64,000 nt of DNA from Glandiceps talaboti. Its lineage: Eukaryota > Hemichordata > Enteropneusta > Spengelidae. A model generated the notes under the pieces. It saw only the letters and a program-made list of their open reading frames with translations. It did no database searches and was not told where the DNA came from. Location of the stretch: positions 23,533,342 to 23,597,341 of the forward strand of contig NC_135549.1 of NCBI RefSeq assembly GCF_964340395.1. Direction: 5' to 3'. How positions within the stretch are numbered: the first letter of the stretch is position 1; each line of letters starts with the position of its first letter. The position numbers were made by a program, and so were the translations under genes. Below are positions 10,901 through 21,042 of this stretch, piece after piece.

Positions 10901-12423
10901 TTCAGCGTTCTTCTCTATACATGATAAAAGTGGCCCGATGGACGAAATTGGTAGTTTTTTCTACACATCTTGATAATGCAATCTTTACTTGGATTACTAC
11001 GTATTTTATAATACTTACGAACATACTATGATTCTTTAGTGATTTAATTCATCATGGTTTGCCACTTACAACGGTGATCATAAAACAAAAGCATAAAAAG
11101 TCGTTTATGTATGAAAAGGCAACTGTGTGAGGATTTAATATAATACTTACTATAACCAATAGTCTGGCAATATCTTCCTGAATGACCACTTAAACAACTA
11201 CAAAATCCTGACATACAGTAACCAGTTGGATAATTGCAATCAGAATCCGTTGTACAGTATGGATACAAATCCTCAGATTGTGCACCTGAATAATTTGGAG
11301 TACATTTACAGATACCATTAGCCCATGACCTGAACGTAGACACTTGAACTACACTATTAGTATTACGCTATCTTAACATTTTTATTTTTTGAATTTTCAC
11401 TCCTCCTCTCCCCTGCTCTGAGTCTGTAGTTGACTGGTTTTAAGCCATGCCCCACCACACAAGTGCACACAATGTATGCAAACATCGGCGTAAATTTGAA
11501 TAGAATCTCACGTACATGGGTCGACATATGTCACATTTACATGTACATAATATATGCCAGCCTACTTGTTTATATGTAGAGCATGTGTGGGGTATGCTTG
11601 ACAAGAAAGGCAGCAGGCAGGCAGCCATCACCAAGACATATATATGCATGTGTTCATTTTTCAATGTTTATCCACTTGCCTGACCATCTGTTAATTTTGC
11701 AATATACATGAACATTTAACTGTTTCCACGGGTGTGGTCTTGTTGCTCTGCATATTTGCATAGGTTTGTTTGCATGTTTATTTACTTATTACCTTCCTGG
11801 TAATGCTATCTTTGAAAAAATGTCCTTGCCAAATTCATCCAAATCTGGAACGTAGTTTAAGAATGAAATAGCAAAAAGTCACATTTGCAAATCACGAACA
11901 GGATCATCATGTCATGAACAATTGATTACATCCCCACCAAATTTCAGACCAATCTGTCCAGTAGTTTTTAATTAATATTTAAAACTGAAATTGTCATTGT
12001 AATTGTAGTAGTGTGTATGCTGTTACAGTTTATATCATTAACTAAGTAAAGCGTTGATGACACCGTGTAAGTGATGCTGGTGTGTTATCTTTATGGTGTC
12101 CATCTCAAAGTGAAACCTTTACTTGTGATCATGCAGGCTCACTGATTTTGATAGTTTGTTTAATAGCTTGGGCAAGCTTCTTCGAAAAGAGCTGTAAGAA
12201 TTAAGGTAACTTTCTGAATGGACATGATCATGATTCAGAATAAAAACCAACTATTTGGTAAATTGTGATTGATATATGATTGATATTTATAATAAACTAT
12301 TGAAACTTACCCGACCCAGTGATAATACTGAGGAAAATACTGGATGCAAACAGCTGAGTTGCAAGTACACCTTGCATTGGATTGCTTGATCTGCTTCAAA
12401 TGAAAAAAATAGCAAATTTTGAC
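4609..12423 (-). CDS. Gene A: EGF-repeat type I membrane protein with PTAP/PPxY tail
   Basis: Seven exons: 12311-12423 (ATG at 12377), 11151-11342, 9544-9744, 7304-7525, 6055-6261, 5673-5885, 4609-4922. The spliced frame is open for 471 residues. Order: signal peptide (1-22), a damaged EGF pair (23-86), three exons each with two 6-Cys EGF repeats (87-296), an acidic Ser/Tyr-rich stem, a transmembrane helix (about 312-331), then a tail with PTAP (412-415), PPAY (423-426), PPSY (441-444) and PSAP (459-462). All coding joins are phase 1 with GT-AG sites. The short EGF pattern C-x5-C-x5-C-x4-C-x-C-x8-C resembles tenascin/teneurin-type repeats. Gene B is its closest relative here. The likely role is a cell-surface receptor or adhesion protein; the ligand is unknown. 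The weak point is exon 2. Confidence 0.85.
4923..5672 (-). other. Gene A intron 6
   Basis: Donor ACAGG|GTAAGT at 5672 and acceptor at 4923. I see no further exon. A short block around GTGTAGACACTTCAATG (5170-5190) recurs at 30418-30450, so some of the intron is dispersed repeat. Confidence 0.7.
5673..5885 (-). CDS. Gene A exon 6: acidic stem and transmembrane segment
   Basis: Starts DDSDDYTYSSSSS, then a helix of about 20 hydrophobic residues (YIIVAAVVVIAMFIAICIC), then basic RFRM and a cytoplasmic stretch with STVITSGA, a motif kept in all four intact family members. 213 nt, phase 1 on both sides. The Asp/Tyr/Ser-rich stem could carry tyrosine sulfate or O-glycans (inference). Confidence 0.9.
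6055..6261 (-). CDS. Gene A exon 5: two EGF repeats
   Basis: Twelve cysteines in two 6-Cys repeats; the first reads WDCQNGGMC then CSCTSGYSGTHC. Acceptor CCTTACTCAG and donor AATG|GTAAGC. 207 nt, phase 1-1. Closest to gene B exon 22019-22231 and to gene D exon 52857-53075. Confidence 0.9.
7304..7525 (-). CDS. Gene A exon 4: two EGF repeats
   Basis: Encodes two 6-Cys EGF repeats (CICWYGYEGTLC ends the first, CICDSDYEGEHC the second). Acceptor AATTTCTTTCAG, donor AATA|GTAAGT, 222 nt, phase 1-1. Direct counterpart of gene B exon 23166-23390, which shares the STG-DC start and DCNYHGTC. Confidence 0.9.
7526..9543. repeat. Gene A intron 3 with ~110-bp repeat units
   Basis: Units containing CATTTGGCTGTTGCTATGGG followed by GTGGTCTTGTTGCTAGGC occur at about 7820-8130 and 8600-8910, all in plus orientation, opposite to the gene. 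A dispersed repeat copy lies at 8150-8300. A foldback structure is at 9112-9312. No additional EGF exon seen. Confidence 0.75.
9112..9312. mobile_element. Foldback element with GATCAGTGAGACT ends
   Basis: Ends are GATCAGTGAGACT and its reverse complement AGTCTCACTGATC, about 200 bp apart; the inner parts are partly complementary (CACCATAAAGATAACA versus TGCTATCTTTCTTGTGTC). A related decayed sequence is at 12058-12165. No clear target duplication. Likely a MITE remnant. Confidence 0.5.
9544..9744 (-). CDS. Gene A exon 3: two EGF repeats
   Basis: Two 6-Cys repeats (VCTFHSTCNNGYC starts the first, CVCYSGYTGTNC ends the second). Donor GCAT|GTACGT and acceptor GGAGAACAG keep phase 1-1 over 201 nt. 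A phase-compatible alternative donor, GAAA|GTGCAT, lies 6 bases earlier in transcript order and is a poorer match. Resembles both gene B exons 27233-27451 and 31225-31428. Confidence 0.85.
9745..11150 (-). other. Gene A intron 2
   Basis: AT-rich noncoding sequence between exons 2 and 3. I find no Cys-rich exon, no clear transposon and no long repeat in it. Confidence 0.6.
11151..11342 (-). CDS. Gene A exon 2: truncated EGF pair
   Basis: Phase 1-1 and 192 nt if the acceptor is GTTCAAG|TGTCTACG. The second EGF is complete (PYCTTDSDCNYPTGYC). The first lacks its N-terminal half with three cysteines, and the last cysteine is Ser (SGAQSED where gene D exon 54542-54757 has SGTQCQD). The acceptor has a poor pyrimidine tract. 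The exon may be skipped without frame loss, or may be a decaying remnant. Confidence 0.55.
12311..12423 (-). CDS. Gene A exon 1c: signal peptide and end of 5' UTR
   Basis: ATG at 12375-12377 opens a 22-residue signal peptide (MQGVLATQLFASSIFLSII...), then donor TCGG|GTAAGT in phase 1. Upstream, the acceptor TTCTTCTCCAG at 12424 matches those of B and D, so the exon begins at 12423 with 46 nt of UTR. In-frame TGA within that UTR fixes the start. Confidence 0.85.
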
Positions 12424-13991
12424 CTGGAGAAGAACAGAAGAAACATATGTTGTAGCTCTGTGAAACATTTTATATTTTTCTCAAAATGGTAATTAAGCCT
12501 TTGGTTATCTAAGATAGATACAAGCTAAAACTACTGTACATATTGCAACATGTTGATACAATAGTGATCAGCTTTGAATGGATGTTGGTTTAATTAATAG
12601 TCTCAATAGAGAGGCGTCTGTAGAGTTTTATTGATAGAGTTCTATGAAGTTACCTGTTTTAGTATGGATACCAATGTTTACAATATCTTGATCACAGTGT
12701 GATTGCAATCTCACAACAGATAAACTGCTATCCCCCACTTGTGTTAAATCTACCACACTGAAGAACGATAGATTTAGTTTGGCCTATCATAGTAAACCTA
12801 AGGCTTGATTACCAGAGTCTTAATTGTAATATCCAATCAAAATTAGCTCAACCACTTGAAACCCAGCACTGTATATCACATTAAAATTGATTTTAATGAA
12901 CTCATCAACATCTCAGTAGTAAATACAGAACCTGTTATAACATTGAGGGAGTGAGCAGTTTCGAAATTTATTTAAATGTACGAAAATGAAGTTTAACAAT
13001 CGCATTGACTCCAGACCGCCTCCCCCTTAAATGAATGAAGTTCGTTTATTCAGCTTGTGTCACACGTCAACGAAAATGTGGTATTTTTTCAAAAATAATT
13101 TTCTGGCAATATTTGTTGTTCAAAAGAATCCAGGATCCAAAAACATTTATTACTGCATTATCATGTATATCATGTATAGTAACCCCATTTGAGAAACATG
13201 GTTCCAAATATTTAGATGATTTGCCCAAAGAAAAAGTCATATTGAGACTATCCTAGCAGTTACATGCATTGTATATTCATGTACATTAGTTACATTGTTT
13301 TTTATTGCATTAACTTCACTTTTGTTTTTATTTCTGACATAAAAAAAGGAAAAATTTTGGCCAGACAGTCCTGAAAGGGGAACGTTGTTTTTGGCTTGAC
13401 GACGGGGTTTACAATTAATTCATGGCGCGGCTGTAATTTAAAAGTAGGTCAAGGTAAAACACACATTATGGTCAAATGTCGACTGAAATCTAATTATTGA
13501 CCTTACACGTGTAGGTCGTCTTTTCTTTGTCTGTGGTCTATGATTCAATGCGACGTAGACTTTGTAAACATGTATTTCAATGAATGAATAGGCGATAGGT
13601 ACATTTCATGTGCCAAACTACTGTTCACAAGCAGAACACCTCATTAACGGCCCCAGAACTGATTAAATTCATTCATGTCTCTATATTACAATCACAAAAG
13701 GACGCTCACCGTGTCTACAGGCGACATATTGGATCACCTTCGATTATTGCTGCGTGATGTAAACGTAGGTTTCTCGAGGCCAAACTTTACGCATTCAAAA
13801 TTTAAACAGAAAAAACCCTGGTGAAGGTCATGACCCATTTTCCTTTAGTAACTCAATATACCCTGGTAACGGTTAACTCTCCTTAGCTTAACTCCTTCAT
13901 ATCGATTTGCAATGTATGGTAAAATGTACAGCAAATATCAATTGTTTACACATACACGGACAAACAACGTATGTTGTAATATAGTACATAC
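12424..13991 (-). promoter_or_regulatory. Gene A proposed first intron with conserved palindrome
   Basis: At 13824-13835 lies AAGGTCATGACC. Versions AAGGTCGTGACC occur at equivalent places in B (40871), C (49025) and D (57336). Further shared blocks with B include CACCTCATTAACGGCCCC (13635 and 40671). A donor-like TTCAG|GTATGT ends a possible noncoding exon at 13992. The palindrome resembles inverted nuclear-receptor half sites. Regulatory role is inferred from conservation only. Confidence 0.5.
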
Positions 13992-14045
13992 CTGAAGGAA
14001 CCTTGTGATGACTGGTTTATATTGATGAGTTCATCAGGCTATGGG

Positions 14046-14265
14046 TCATGGTGTCATATTATCTCGTAGTCTCGCGTGAAGAGTATACCATCACGCTTAC
14101 TCTCGATTTTTATTACAGCTGAGCTCTAGAGTTTAGAAATATGCACCCCGAGAATTCCGACATGTCTCTGTCCCTCTCCAGAAATATGCGCTACGAGAAC
14201 TCCGACACGTTTCCGTATCACCCCGCTATACGGTTTGTAATTTGCAGTCTATGGTAGTCTGTAAG
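14046..14265. repeat. Duplicated 5'-flank segment (right copy)
   Basis: Aligns with 1-209 (see that entry). It begins just upstream of the proposed first exon of gene A. A weaker match is at 41070-41160 upstream of gene B (CTCGCGTGA and ATCGTCACGC blocks), so this is ancestral flanking DNA of the gene unit. Confidence 0.65.
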
Positions 14266-14490
14266 ATCACAGTCACTTGTGAGCTAATATTCTATTCCAG
14301 GGTGGCAATATTCTAGTCTAGGATAATCATAATACTAAGTAATGACGTTATTAGGTATTTACGATATTAATACTAGTATTCAAACAATACCGACACCGGT
14401 GATTGCACCAGAAATTAGCTATCCACCGGTGACGGTATTTTTTGAATATTCGTAAATACCTAATAATGTCATTATTTTGTATTATGATAT
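14266..14490. mobile_element. Truncated second copy of the 210-548 MITE
   Basis: Same left end and central GTCACCGGTG-type palindrome as 210-548, but the homology stops after TTTTGTATTATGAT and the right terminal repeat is missing. The left flank is TGTAAGAT. Its presence in both duplicated flanks shows that it inserted before the segment was duplicated. Confidence 0.7.
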
Positions 14491-17400
14491 CTTAATGTAA
14501 CTGATATCTTGGCAATTATAAGATTGTGAGTGTTTTAATTTAGATAAGAGGTTAAGAATGGACAAGGTGTCTTTATTTAGTCAATAAAGAGATAATTATA
14601 TACAGCTGAAAGATCTAGATAGAACTGTAGCCAGGGAAAGAAGAAATAGGTTTTAATAACCACAAAAATAAATGAGTCAATTGATCAATGTCACACACAA
14701 AATAAGTTTTAGTTCACTACAAAAATTAATCATTCAATCGATCAATCATGCAACCAAATAATCAATCAATCAATAAATCGATCGATCGATTGATCAATCG
14801 ATCGATCAATCACATGCTCGCTGCTCCCTGTGGTCAGATCAGGTATACTGTCTGTTTCCAATACGTATCCACATATTAGGTCATAAAATGGTGAGGCAAC
14901 TACTACTAGTATATTAATTGACGAAATCTTCATGCGACAGTTGATTTCTCAGGGATATAGTCACGGCATGACCGGTGTATTTTTTGGATAGTCAACTTTC
15001 TATCTGTAAGGAACATTTCATTCGGGAGTGTAAGATGTGGAGAAATGCAATTCAAGCAAACATACTATCAATCCAACACTATAAATGGATGACAGCTGTC
15101 AATTAAACGTGTCATATGAACTGCTTGCTTTGTTGAATGACAAATCACTGCCAGCGTTCACTTTTTGTCTCATTTCTTGGGTGTCTGAAGAAATAAACAG
15201 AGATTTATTAAATCTGTTGATTTGGTCGCCCCCACCAATTGCTTAAACTTGTTAAAACATGTCATATTTATATTAATTCCTTAAAAAAACCCAATATAGC
15301 ACACATTTGGCTGTTACTACGAGCATGGTCTTGTTACCGGGCACATTTGCCTACATTTTGTGTATGTTCATTTATCTGTAGCCCCTCGAGCGTCTATGAT
15401 ATAATATAGAGTTGTTTTTTTAAAAACGTTTTTACGTTTATTTAATAAAACTATATTTTGCATATAATCGTCTTTATCATTTTTCTCCAATTTCAGGAAA
15501 TAACTGGGTCCAATATTAATGTGTATTTTATGCCCATTATCGCCAAAACCAGACGCTTTCTGGACATTTGCGTGCAATCAAATATCCAGAAGGTGTCTGG
15601 TTTTGGCCCTTAAGGCACATACCATACCATATTATCTTTGCAATATACGTGATCATTTGGCTGTTACTATGGGCGTAGCCTTGTTGCTAGGCACATTAGA
15701 TACATTTTTGAATGTTTATTCATTTGTCTTTCAGTTCCTGTTGTTATCTTTGCAATATACGTGATTATTTGGCTGTTGCTATGGGCGTGGTCTTGTTGCT
15801 AGGCACATTTGCATACATTTTTTGAATATTTATTTGTCTTTCAATTCTTGTTGTCTTTGCAATATACGTGATCATTTGGCTGTTACTATGGGCGTGGCCT
15901 TGTTGCTAGGCACATTAGATACATTTTTTGAATGTTTATTCATTTGTCTTTCAGTTCCTGTTGTTATCTTTGCAATATACGTGATTATTTGGCTGTTGCT
16001 ATGGGCATGGTCTTGTTACTAAGCAAATTTACATACATTTTGTGAAAATACAGGTTGAGAAAACCCACATTCAAGTCAAAAACACTGCCCCCCCCCCCCT
16101 CCCAGTCAGTTAAAAGTGACTGGCCCCTTAATGTCTGATGTTTTGGTCGGTAAGGCATAATCCAATGAACTTGTGTGATGCAGATCAGAATCACACTTTC
16201 TATTTGAGATCATTATACATGTACAGTTGTGATAACAGGTGATAACAAGTGCTAAAACAAAACAAAAATATAATGCTACAATCGTTTCAGCTGCAAACAC
16301 ACGAGCAAAAAAGCAAACACACAAAATTCATCTGTGACAGTTACTAGTATTGCCAATTCAAAGAGAATGAAAGACACAAAGTATAAAGTTTACAACAGAT
16401 ACATTATATTCAGTGTTAAAACTTGCTAAAATCTATTTATACAAAATATATACAACCCATTTCACTTTATTATTAGTTCACAATTTAGCTATGTTATTTT
16501 ATTTGTTTATGAAAGTCTCCAAAGTGCATTATAAATACAATTCATAGTACAGCCGTCTATGAGACACAAAGTATATAAAATTAAATATATACATAATTGC
16601 CACATATCTCAATTGTAGATGGAGTATTTGCTGTGATTGGAAGTCTTGTGTAGAAGGTTTGTACGAGAAATAACAATGGGTTAATATATAATACTTGTGG
16701 TAGTTTGTATTTCTCTTGATCCTGTACAAATGTTATGTTTGGGCTAAAAAAATTGTTTCTGGTCAGCACACGCATCATGTAATTCAATACCAATACCAAT
16801 ATTCAAACTTAAAAATGCTTTATATTAATGAAATATAGTGGAATTTTAAATGCACATTTTAAGTAATGCTTACTTTAGGTCTAAGGCTACCCTTAACTAC
16901 AGCACGTTCATTGGAAGAGGACTCCATATATGTAGGTGTCGTTCCAGATATCCCACAGTTCAGAGAGTGTAAAATATCAATCTAAAACTAATAAAGGAAA
17001 CAGTACAATTCTGAATCTGGTTCTCAAGTACAAAATGTGGCATGGTCTTTGTAGACACACATTCACCTGTGCCAATTCCAAATCCTAAGGCAATCTATGT
17101 TTTTTCAGAAAGTTTTACAGAAAATACAGCAGCGAATATTAGTGCAAGAATGAGAGATTTAGTTTGTCATCATTTGTCAAATTTGCTATTGGTAATGAAT
17201 CAATTCAGGCACAGCAGTTATCTAATTCACACACTGTTCAAACACCAAGCCTGGTACTAAGGATATACATTATATCATTAATTGCAGTACAAGGTAAATC
17301 AGAAAAAGAACTTGACTGAAAGGTAAATGAATCTCTCATTTTTTTGGGATCATACTGTTTGATCAAATTAAACGAAAACATAATACATTTCAAAATCTTG

Positions 17401-17629
17401 AAATGAATTTATAATACAAAAGATTGTTCAGGAAAAGCAAACATAGTGTTCATAACAAGATATTTATCAATTTCATCATGTATATACAAGTCAAGAATGT
17501 GATGAAAAATTTATTTCTTATTCAAATGTTAGAAAATATCCAACTCTTACATTGAAACTTGGCGCAAATGTTTTCGTGAAATACCTAATTGCTCCAGTAC
17601 ATTACATTGAAAAGTATATACAGTATATA
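14491..17629. other. Intergenic region between gene A and gene B
   Basis: No gene recognised. Contains ATCA/ATCG-rich simple sequence (14700-14815), the tandem repeat array at 15290-16040 and a C-run (16091-16100). The remainder, 16050-17600, is AT-rich with only short open frames that show no family resemblance. Confidence 0.6.
15290..16045 (+). repeat. Tandem array of ~110-bp units
   Basis: The core GGCTGTTRCTATGGGCGTGG starts at about 15659, 15771, 15878 and 15991, giving periods of 112, 107 and 113 bp. A partial unit precedes it near 15305. Each unit ends with a TTATCTTTGCAATATACGTG block. Dispersed single or double units occur at 7820-8130, 8600-8910, 11660-11800, 32690-32900, 33370-33570, 38930-39050 and 55000-55230, all in plus orientation. 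Confidence 0.85.
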
Positions 17630-18522
17630 CATTGAAACTTGGCACAAATGGAACATACTTATGTAAGGTAAACCTGATTTTATCTTCATTTATTCCACTT
17701 TAACAACTGTTCAAATTTGACAGCCATTGTATTCGGCATAACGATTTCTTAACATCCATTACACTATGCACAAGCCCTTTCGAACAAAAAAATATGGAAA
17801 ATATACTCTGGTCATTCTATGTCACGACAACGGTTGTCTACATCATTAGTTCTGCCATGTTTGAAATATGAGTCAAAATGTTCCGAATTGACATTATTTT
17901 TCCTGATTTAATTTTCATAAATTATGGTTGAGGAGGGATAATGATATTATCCTCAATATTTTTCTTCATTTAGCAAGATGATACTTGTGACCCAAGGGTT
18001 TGTTACTATGCATCTAACAACTCATAGTGACAAGGTCCCTTAGGTCACTCATATTAGGCACAATATCTAATTATATATCAGTTTCCATTAAATATGTATT
18101 CTCTGAAATTTACATGTTTTAGGTGTTAATTAGTCTATCATGATTGAACATTACATGGCATGGTACAAGTTATTCAGAAAATAGTTTTTTGAGAACCCAA
18201 GCTTAAAAGAACTTTATTAGTATGGTTAAAAAACACTATCAGCTTTCACTTCGTCCAATGTTGGAAGGGTATTCAAAGGTAGGTACAAAATGAGAGTAAT
18301 ATAACCACTTTCTTTCCAAACTGGTCTTCAAATTAAACTTGTTATATGTAAATGTACAAGATAATTATTTATTTTTTTAAAAACACGGTGGAATTTGTAG
18401 ATATGATGTATATATCATACTGATACAGGGCAGTGAAAGAGAGTCAGTGTTCAATTATCACTACAAAACATTGTACAATAGATTTTGATGAAGTCCTGAT
18501 ATTACCTTGCTATTCAATCTTT

Positions 18523-18565
<43 letters not shown>

Positions 18566-20746
18566 TTTCTATAGCACAGATTTCCACAACAATGTTCTGT
18601 ACAATAGCGCTGAATGGCTAAAGCACTCCATAGGCTTTGGTGAACAAATAAAGTGGAGTATATGTTTTTAGTTAATCAATGATTTAAGCAGAGAACCATC
18701 ATCTAAGCACAGTCCCTGAGGTATGTGTATTTAAATATTATAAATTATAAAAATACAATTATAAAAAAACCATAACTTTTATAAATAAGACTGGTTTATT
18801 GTTTGTATACAATTCATAATATTTACAAGTCTTTTGTGTGTATTTGAACACATAGCCCCCAACACTAATGTGGTAATAATTGTAATAATTGGTGTTTAAG
18901 ATCCGGTCCAACAATTCATAGGTTCATGAGATAATACACAGTAATGTCTAAACAAAAGTAAGTGATGTCAATATACCCTAATACACTACAGGAGAAAACT
19001 GACATCAAGTAAACATAGACATACTCAAAAGGTCAATTTAACAGAAGTTTTATCTCTAAAAGTATGGACGTATAGACTTGAAATGTACCTATAAATGGAA
19101 AATGACACATTTGTACAGTAAATTGCTGATTGGCCATGAATAATAAAGGACAAGGTCATGGGCTGGTAGTGACTTATCACAAAGGTTACTCTGAATAATA
19201 CTGCTGAAGACATTGAATAGTGTCCCTATGAACAAAGTGTTTACAAGGTCACTGACCAAATTTCAATTTGACCTTGATAATGAAAGTCAAGGTCAAAATT
19301 CAAGGTCTGAATAAAAAGCTTGCCTCTAACAATGCATGTAAATGTACAGTGCAGCTCACATAGAACATCACCTGAGTGCGCGCATCACAAAAGGATCATT
19401 CTTTCACAATAGTGGTGCTAACTATGCATTGATGCATTGTTGTTCTTGCATCATCAAAGCACCTGCATGGAACAATGCTTGCATCTCTTATACAGAATAA
19501 ACAGCACTTTATGCGCACATGCTTTGTGACTTAGTAATAATCATGTACTCTGCTATCAAGATTCAATGTTTATAATGAGATGCTGATGCATTGTTTACTT
19601 GATGCACTGTTAATGAGATGCTCTGTGGACACCTCAAAGGTGCAAATTGAATGCTGTTTACATACACTAATCCCAAAGAGCATTGTTCATGAAGTTTTCC
19701 AGCATAATGCTTTGAAGATGCGAGCACAGTTCATGTACAATCTCCCATTATGCTTGATCTTTACTGTACATGTACACACTTGACTGGTGTCTCTACGTAT
19801 AAAATTGTTGAAGTTGTTGCACAATTTATTAATATACTATTTTGGGGGACTATTACAATGGGCTCCATGTGTGCGTCATTTCTTAGACTTGCAATATCAG
19901 ATTTCTTTCAAACCTCACACAAAGATGGCGTGTCATATGGCACACATGTACACAAGTTTGTTTTGCGACATATGCAAATTTGACCAAATGGCAGCCATAT
20001 TTGTACTTAAAACTTGTTGAGTACGAAAGACTAGAAAGGCAAGGTCAAGTTCTCAATAGAAAGTTTACCATTGATAATGTCAGGATAGATGGTGCCGGTA
20101 TGTAGTAAACTTTTGGAGATAAGTGTCAAAATGTGTATTTTTAAGACAAATACAGCCACCATTATGACATAAAGGTCAGTCAAAGTCCCAAAATTAAGAG
20201 TTACATACACTTATACATGTATTTACTCTATAGTGATTACCATTTGTGCAAAGTTTGATAGAAATTGAGTTGTGGGTGTCTGAGACATGGTTGACCACAG
20301 ATTGACGGACAAATGGATAGACATGAGTCATTCCTATAGCTCCACCTGGGCTGTGCCAGTAATTATTTGATGTGTGTGCACCTTGTTGTTTACTATATGT
20401 TTATAACTTTTGTATTTGTATGTAACTTCAAAGCTGTTGTTGAAACCAATAGATGTACTTTATCCACATCTGACTGTAAACATTTTGTTTTAGTTATTTT
20501 TGAAACAACTGTATCGATACACTCCTTCCTACATTGGCGCTTTTCACACTATACATGTAATATAGAATTCAAACAGTCTCATGTTAAAATGATGCCATTT
20601 GCAGAATTGCTGTCATGTGCATTGGAACAGCTGTTAGAAAGTGACTTTCCAATATCTCCACCAATAGAGCGCATAGCCATACATAACTTAGGGCTCTGTG
20701 CATGTGCCTCTGTTACAGTGAGTTTCACGAAGTTTAAATAACAAGT
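17630..20746. repeat. 3' flank of gene B, duplicated from/with 1617-4608
   Basis: Aligns along its length with the 3' flank of gene A. The main difference is a 420-bp insertion (19347-19766) absent from the gene A flank. Includes (AATC)n at 18522-18565 and a dispersed repeat at 19800-20010. No conserved protein. Confidence 0.75.
19347..19766 (+). mobile_element. Tc1/mariner-like MITE, copy 1, with empty site
   Basis: Bounded by TA|CAGTGCAGCT and TTTACTG|TA. The gene A flank (about 3620) lacks this block, giving an empty-site comparison. Further copies: 33950-34366 (same orientation) and 24070-26285 (inverted, interrupted). The CAGT...ACTG ends with flanking TA fit Tc1/mariner target choice. 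No coding capacity. Confidence 0.7.
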
Positions 20747-21042
20747 TTAACTGCTATCACCAGGTAGTGGCAATGGAGGTGCAGATGGATCATTTGTTGG
20801 AGCACTATCAGATATCAGAAGTGCTGCCTCATAACTTGGCGGTGGTGGAAGACCTGATTGTTCATTTGCTGGTGCTACAACATCATATGCTGGTGGATTG
20901 TCATTTGACAATTCTGGTGGAGCTGTAGGAGATGGCACAATTGTTTGCATGGGTATTGGAGATCCAGATGTTGGTGGAGGGACTCGCACATTTCTGCCCT
21001 GTTGATCAAATGGTTGGTACCATGATGGTCTGTATTGATATT
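20747..21042 (-). CDS. Gene B exon 8: cytoplasmic Pro-rich tail and stop
   Basis: Acceptor TCCTCACAG before AATATCAATACAG; stop TAA at 20747-20749. Tail residues 428-525 carry the same ordered motif set as gene A, but with a shorter linker before the first PTAP. Ends LPLPGDSS like gene A. Confidence 0.9.

Noticed and set aside
15640-16045. ~110-bp tandem units as a CRISPR-like array
   Set aside because: Units diverge along their whole length with no constant repeat/variable spacer pattern, and the sequence is animal genomic DNA.
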